Shown here piece after piece: positions 13,729 through 17,507 of a stretch of 17,507 bases of DNA (position 1 is the first letter of the stretch; every line of letters begins with the position of its first letter). The stretch spans positions 1 to 17,507 of the forward strand of contig UQUV01000054.1 of assembly GCA_900544305.1 (NCBI GenBank), read 5' to 3'. The notes under the pieces are model-generated. The model made no database searches. It was not told where the DNA came from and saw only the letters and a list, made by a program, of their open reading frames with translations. A program made the translations under genes and the position numbers. The DNA comes from an uncultured Porphyromonadaceae bacterium (GTDB lineage: Bacteria > Bacteroidota > Bacteroidia > Bacteroidales > Muribaculaceae).

Positions 13729-16700
13729 ATGATTAACTTCTTCAAAAAAGGATGCAATTCAATCATCGCTGTAGACTGTTCCCACAGTTTGAACAGCAGT
13801 GAAATTGAGAAACTGCAATGGCTTTTCGGCGGTGCTACACTTCTCGACGAGAAATCGTTGGAAGGAACATTTATCGGACCTCGCAAGGAAATGATTACCC
13901 CTTGGAGTACGAATGCTGTTGAAATCACCCAAAATATGGGACTTTCCGACATCAGTCGTATTGAGGAATTCGAGATTTCGCAAAAAGAAAATCCGGAGTT
14001 CGACAAGATGCTCCAGCGTGTTTATCACAAATTGGACGAATCAATCTTTGTGGTTGACAAACAACCGGATCCGATTGTGCATATTTCAAACATAGAGGAA
14101 TATAACGAACAGGAAGGATTGGCATTGAGTCCGGAAGAAATTGAGTATTTGAAGCAACTTAGCGAGAAGTTGGGACGTCCGTTGACCGACAGTGAGGTTT
14201 TTGGTTTCTCACAAGTCAATTCCGAACACTGCCGTCATAAAATCTTTAACGGTACATTTATTATTGATGGCGAAGAAAAACCGACATCTTTGTTTAAGCT
14301 CATCAAGAAGACTTCTCAGACAAACCCGAATAAATTGGTTTCAGCATATAAGGATAATGTGGCTTTTGTTGACGGACCAACTGTTGAACAATTTGCACCA
14401 AAGAATCCTGAAAAACCGGATTATTTTGAGGTGAAAGATATAGACACTGTAATTTCCCTTAAGGCTGAAACTCATAACTTCCCTACTACTGTTGAACCGT
14501 TCAACGGCGCTGCAACTGGTACAGGCGGTGAAATCCGTGACCGTTTGGGTGGCGGTAAGGCAAGTCTTCCTATCGCTGGTACTGCTGTTTATATGACAGC
14601 ATATCCACGTACTGAAGAAGGACGCGCATGGGAAATCGGTTCTATTGCTCCTCGTAAATGGTTGTATCAGACACCGGAAGAAATCCTTATCAAAGCATCA
14701 AATGGTGCATCTGACTTCGGTAACAAGTTTGGACAGCCGCTTATCTGTGGTTCTGTTCTGACTTTTGAACATAAAGAAGGCAAAGAAGAGTTCGCTTACG
14801 ATAAAGTGATAATGCTTGCCGGCGGTGTCGGTTTTGCGGCAAAACGTGATGCATTGAAAGGCGAACCGAAACCTCACGAAAGCGTTGTACTCATGGGTGG
14901 TGACAACTATCGCATCGGCATGGGTGGTGGCGCTGTGTCTTCAGTAAATACCGGACAATATGCCAATGCCATTGAGTTGAACGCTGTTCAGCGTGCAAAT
15001 CCGGAAATGCAGAAACGTGTTTCCAATGTAATTCGTGCTTTGGCTGAATCTGACAATAACCCGATTATCTCAATTCACGACCACGGGGCTGGCGGTCACT
15101 TGAACGCATTGTCGGAATTGGTAGAAGCAACTGGCGGCAAAATCAACATTGACGCACTTCCGGTTGGCGACCCTACTCTTTCTTCAAAGGAAATCATCGG
15201 TAATGAATCTCAGGAAAGAATGGGTATGATTATCGACAACAAAGACATTGAGCGTGTCCGTCAAATTGCAGACCGCGAACGGGCTCCGTTCTATGTTGTC
15301 GGCGAAACGACTGGCGACCACCGTTTTGTGTTTGAACAGAAAGATGGTGTCAAACCTATTGATTTGGGTATGTCAGACATGTTTGGAAGTTCGCCGAAAA
15401 CTTATATGGTTGACAGCACTGTTTCAAGAAAACTGCATACATTTAAATATAAAGAGGCAAACCTCAATGAATATATCGAAAATGTCCTTCAATTGGAAGC
15501 CGTAGCCTGCAAAGACTGGTTGACTAACAAGGTAGACCGTTCTGTGACTGGTAAGATTGCCCGTCAGCAATGCCAGGGTGCAATCCAGCTTCCGTTAAGC
15601 GACTGTGGCGTTGTTTCTTTGGATTATACAGGAACTAAAGGTATTGCAACATCTATCGGTCATGCTCCTCAAATTGCATTGGCAAATCCGGGACAAGGTT
15701 CTGTCGCTTCTATAGCAGAAGCATTGACGAACATTGTTGGTGCTCCGTTGGCCGACGGATTGAAGAGCGTGTCTTTGAGTGCCAACTGGATGTGGCCGTG
15801 TCGTAATGCCGGTGAAGACGCTGCTCTGTACAAAGCTGTTGAAGCATGTAGTGACTTTGCGTGTGCATTGGGCATCAACATTCCGACAGGTAAGGACAGC
15901 TTGTCAATGACACAAAAATATGGCAATAAAAAGATTCTGTCACCGGGAACTGTTATTATTTCAGCAGCCGGAGAAGTGTCGGACGTAAGAAAGACAGTGT
16001 CGCCTGTTGTTCAAAACGATAAGAAATCATCTCTTTATTATATCGACTTCAACAATTCTGCTTTGGCATTAGGTGGTTCAGCCTTCGCTCAAACATTAAA
16101 CAGCGTTGGTGAAGATGTTCCGGTTATTTCTTCTCCAGAATATTTTGCACAGGCGTTCAATGCCGTACAGGAACTTGTCAATGAGTCGTTGCTGTTGGCT
16201 TCTCACGATGTTTCTGCAGGTGGTTTGATTACTACCCTCCTTGAAATGACATTTGCCAATACAGACGGAGGTTTGTCAATTAATTTGGATGCATTTGCAG
16301 AAAAGGATACAGTGAAAATTCTTTTTGCTGAAAACTCTGCATTGGTAGCCCAAGTTTCTGATAAGAACATCGAAAAGGTAGAAGCTGTTCTTAACAAATA
16401 CGGCGTAAAATTCTGCCAAATTGGTAAACCTCAGGAAGAACGTACATTGGTAATTGACAACAAGGGTAAGGAATATTTATTGTTCATTGATCACTTGCGT
16501 GATGTATGGTTCAAGTCTTCTTACCTTCTTGACTGCAAACAAAGTGGAAACACTTGCGCCAAGAAACGCTACGAGAACTACAAGAAGCAACCGATTAAAT
16601 ACAAGATGCCGAAGCATTTTGACGGAACAACTGCATCTCTTGGCATAGACAAGCATCGCAGAACTGCCAATGGAGTAAAGGCTGCCATTATCCGTGAAAA

Positions 16701-17430
16701 AGGTGTGAACGGCGACCGCGAAATGGCCTACTCTTTGTATCTGGCCGGTTTTGACGTGAAAGACGTCCACATGACTGACTTGATTTCAGGTCGAGAAACA
16801 TTGGAAGATGTGAATATGATTGTATTCTGTGGTGGTTTCTCCAACTCTGACGTTCTTGGTTCTGCCAAAGGTTGGGCTGGCGGATTCTTGTGGAATGAGA
16901 AAGCTAAGAAAGCGCTCGACAACTTCTACAGCCGTCAGGATACGTTGAGTTTGGGTATCTGCAACGGATGTCAATTAATGATTGAGTTGAACTTGATTAA
17001 TCCGGAGCATTCAAAACGCACGACAATGGAGCACAATGATTCTCACAAGTTTGAATCTCAGTTCCTTGGCTTGACTATTCCTGAAAATAATTCCGTAATG
17101 TTCAAGTCTTTGTCAGGCTCCAAGCTGGGTATTTGGGTAGCTCACGGTGAAGGTAAATTCAACTTGCCGGAAGATTTCGACAAATACAATGTTGTGGCAC
17201 AATACAGCTACAGTTCATATCCGGCAAACCCGAACGGTTCGCCAAAAGCGGTTGCCGGTCTTGCTTCTGCAGATGGCCGTCATTTGGCAATGATGCCGCA
17301 CTTGGAACGTGCAATCTTCCCATGGCAGTGCGGTTATTATCCGGAAAACCGTCGTTTGACAGATGAAGTTACTCCATGGATTGAAGCATTTGTCAATGCC
17401 CGCAAATGGATTGAAGAAAAAACAAAATAA
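13729..17430 (+). CDS. purL: Phosphoribosylformylglycinamidine synthase, large single-chain form
   Basis: This 1233-aa enzyme performs the fourth step of de novo purine synthesis: FGAR plus glutamine plus ATP gives FGAM. It is the single-chain PurL of the E. coli type (about 1295 aa), with all parts fused. These are an N-terminal PurS-like region (about 1-130), a helical linker with VNSEHCRHK (N164), and two AIR-synthase-like halves with ETHNFPTTVEPFNGAATGTGGE (from E247). They are followed by a class I glutamine amidotransferase domain (about 982-1233). The amidotransferase triad is intact: nucleophile C1078 in GICNGCQL, and H1191 and E1193 in MPHLER. No frameshift or missing motif was noticed. 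It stands alone with its own terminator, and the usual purine genes are not adjacent. Confidence 0.97.
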   Translation: MINFFKKGCNSIIAVDCSHSLNSSEIEKLQWLFGGATLLDEKSLEGTFIGPRKEMITPWSTNAVEITQNMGLSDISRIEEFEISQKENPEFDKMLQRVYHKLDESIFVVDKQPDPIVHISNIEEYNEQEGLALSPEEIEYLKQLSEKLGRPLTDSEVFGFSQVNSEHCRHKIFNGTFIIDGEEKPTSLFKLIKKTSQTNPNKLVSAYKDNVAFVDGPTVEQFAPKNPEKPDYFEVKDIDTVISLKAETHNFPTTVEPFNGAATGTGGEIRDRLGGGKASLPIAGTAVYMTAYPRTEEGRAWEIGSIAPRKWLYQTPEEILIKASNGASDFGNKFGQPLICGSVLTFEHKEGKEEFAYDKVIMLAGGVGFAAKRDALKGEPKPHESVVLMGGDNYRIGMGGGAVSSVNTGQYANAIELNAVQRANPEMQKRVSNVIRALAESDNNPIISIHDHGAGGHLNALSELVEATGGKINIDALPVGDPTLSSKEIIGNESQERMGMIIDNKDIERVRQIADRERAPFYVVGETTGDHRFVFEQKDGVKPIDLGMSDMFGSSPKTYMVDSTVSRKLHTFKYKEANLNEYIENVLQLEAVACKDWLTNKVDRSVTGKIARQQCQGAIQLPLSDCGVVSLDYTGTKGIATSIGHAPQIALANPGQGSVASIAEALTNIVGAPLADGLKSVSLSANWMWPCRNAGEDAALYKAVEACSDFACALGINIPTGKDSLSMTQKYGNKKILSPGTVIISAAGEVSDVRKTVSPVVQNDKKSSLYYIDFNNSALALGGSAFAQTLNSVGEDVPVISSPEYFAQAFNAVQELVNESLLLASHDVSAGGLITTLLEMTFANTDGGLSINLDAFAEKDTVKILFAENSALVAQVSDKNIEKVEAVLNKYGVKFCQIGKPQEERTLVIDNKGKEYLLFIDHLRDVWFKSSYLLDCKQSGNTCAKKRYENYKKQPIKYKMPKHFDGTTASLGIDKHRRTANGVKAAIIREKGVNGDREMAYSLYLAGFDVKDVHMTDLISGRETLEDVNMIVFCGGFSNSDVLGSAKGWAGGFLWNEKAKKALDNFYSRQDTLSLGICNGCQLMIELNLINPEHSKRTTMEHNDSHKFESQFLGLTIPENNSVMFKSLSGSKLGIWVAHGEGKFNLPEDFDKYNVVAQYSYSSYPANPNGSPKAVAGLASADGRHLAMMPHLERAIFPWQCGYYPENRRLTDEVTPWIEAFVNARKWIEEKTK

Positions 17431-17454
17431 CAGACTACGTTAATCCATCAATAA

Positions 17455-17496
17455 GAGGCCGACCCAAAAGATTTTTTTGAGGTCGGCTTCGTTTTT
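17455..17496 (+). terminator. Rho-independent terminator of purL
   Basis: A 10-bp stem pairs GAGGCCGACC (17455-17464) with GGTCGGCTTC (17481-17490), with one G-U pair and a 16-nt loop, and is followed by GTTTTT. It lies 24 nt after the stop codon. Confidence 0.9.
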
Positions 17497-17507
17497 ATTG
17501 GCATAAT

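Overview
The window looks like a chromosomal segment from a member of the order Bacteroidales (Bacteroidota). The evidence is: several exact TAnnTTTG -7 promoter elements, almost no Shine-Dalgarno sequences, a type IX secretion sorting domain, and a nitroreductase / DUF2520 / KdsC-type phosphatase cluster that, from memory, is typical of the order. Nothing seen fixes the family or genus. Most of the window is core housekeeping sequence. There is no rRNA, tRNA, CRISPR array, insertion sequence or complete mobile element.

Layout. (1) 66-1903, minus strand: a compact operon of a nitroreductase-family flavoprotein, a Rossmann/DUF2520 predicted oxidoreductase and a KdsC-like HAD phosphatase, running out of the left edge. 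(2) 2044-3024, plus strand: a ROK-family glucokinase-like sugar kinase with its own promoter and terminator. (3) 3104-6929, plus strand: etfB-etfA-acyl-CoA dehydrogenase behind an excellent Bacteroidales promoter, closed by two tandem intrinsic terminators. EtfB carries the motifs of electron-bifurcating ETFs, and the dehydrogenase is the long (566 aa) type. (4) 6930-8422: the only accessory-looking part. It holds about 600 bp of AT-rich non-coding DNA with repeats, a small XRE-family repressor-like gene, a possible small convergent gene overlapping its 3' end, and a hairpin-rich gap. (5) 8380-13542, minus strand: an operon of a secreted type IX (CHU_C) sorting-domain protein, a periplasmic lytic transglycosylase and uvrA, ending in a perfect 13-bp terminator. 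uvrA starts at TTG inside the end of the upstream gene and has lost half of its first zinc finger. (6) 13681-17496, plus strand: purL as a single-gene unit with promoter and terminator.

How the parts relate. The ETF and acyl-CoA dehydrogenase form one redox module: acyl-CoA/enoyl-CoA interconversion coupled through ETF flavins, possibly to NADH and ferredoxin. The secreted-protein / transglycosylase / uvrA operon joins cell-envelope functions to DNA repair, probably through position rather than function. The XRE gene at 7526 is probably autoregulated, because its -7 element lies inside a perfect ATTTGCAAAT palindrome. A 17/18-identical copy of that promoter/operator sits about 370 bp upstream in inverted orientation.

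I found no convincing wholly new system. The best leads are the repeat-rich regulatory region at 7085-7520 with its repressor, the small antisense-overlapping ORF at 7866-8129, the degenerate UvrA zinc finger, and the bifurcating-type ETF paired with a long dehydrogenase.
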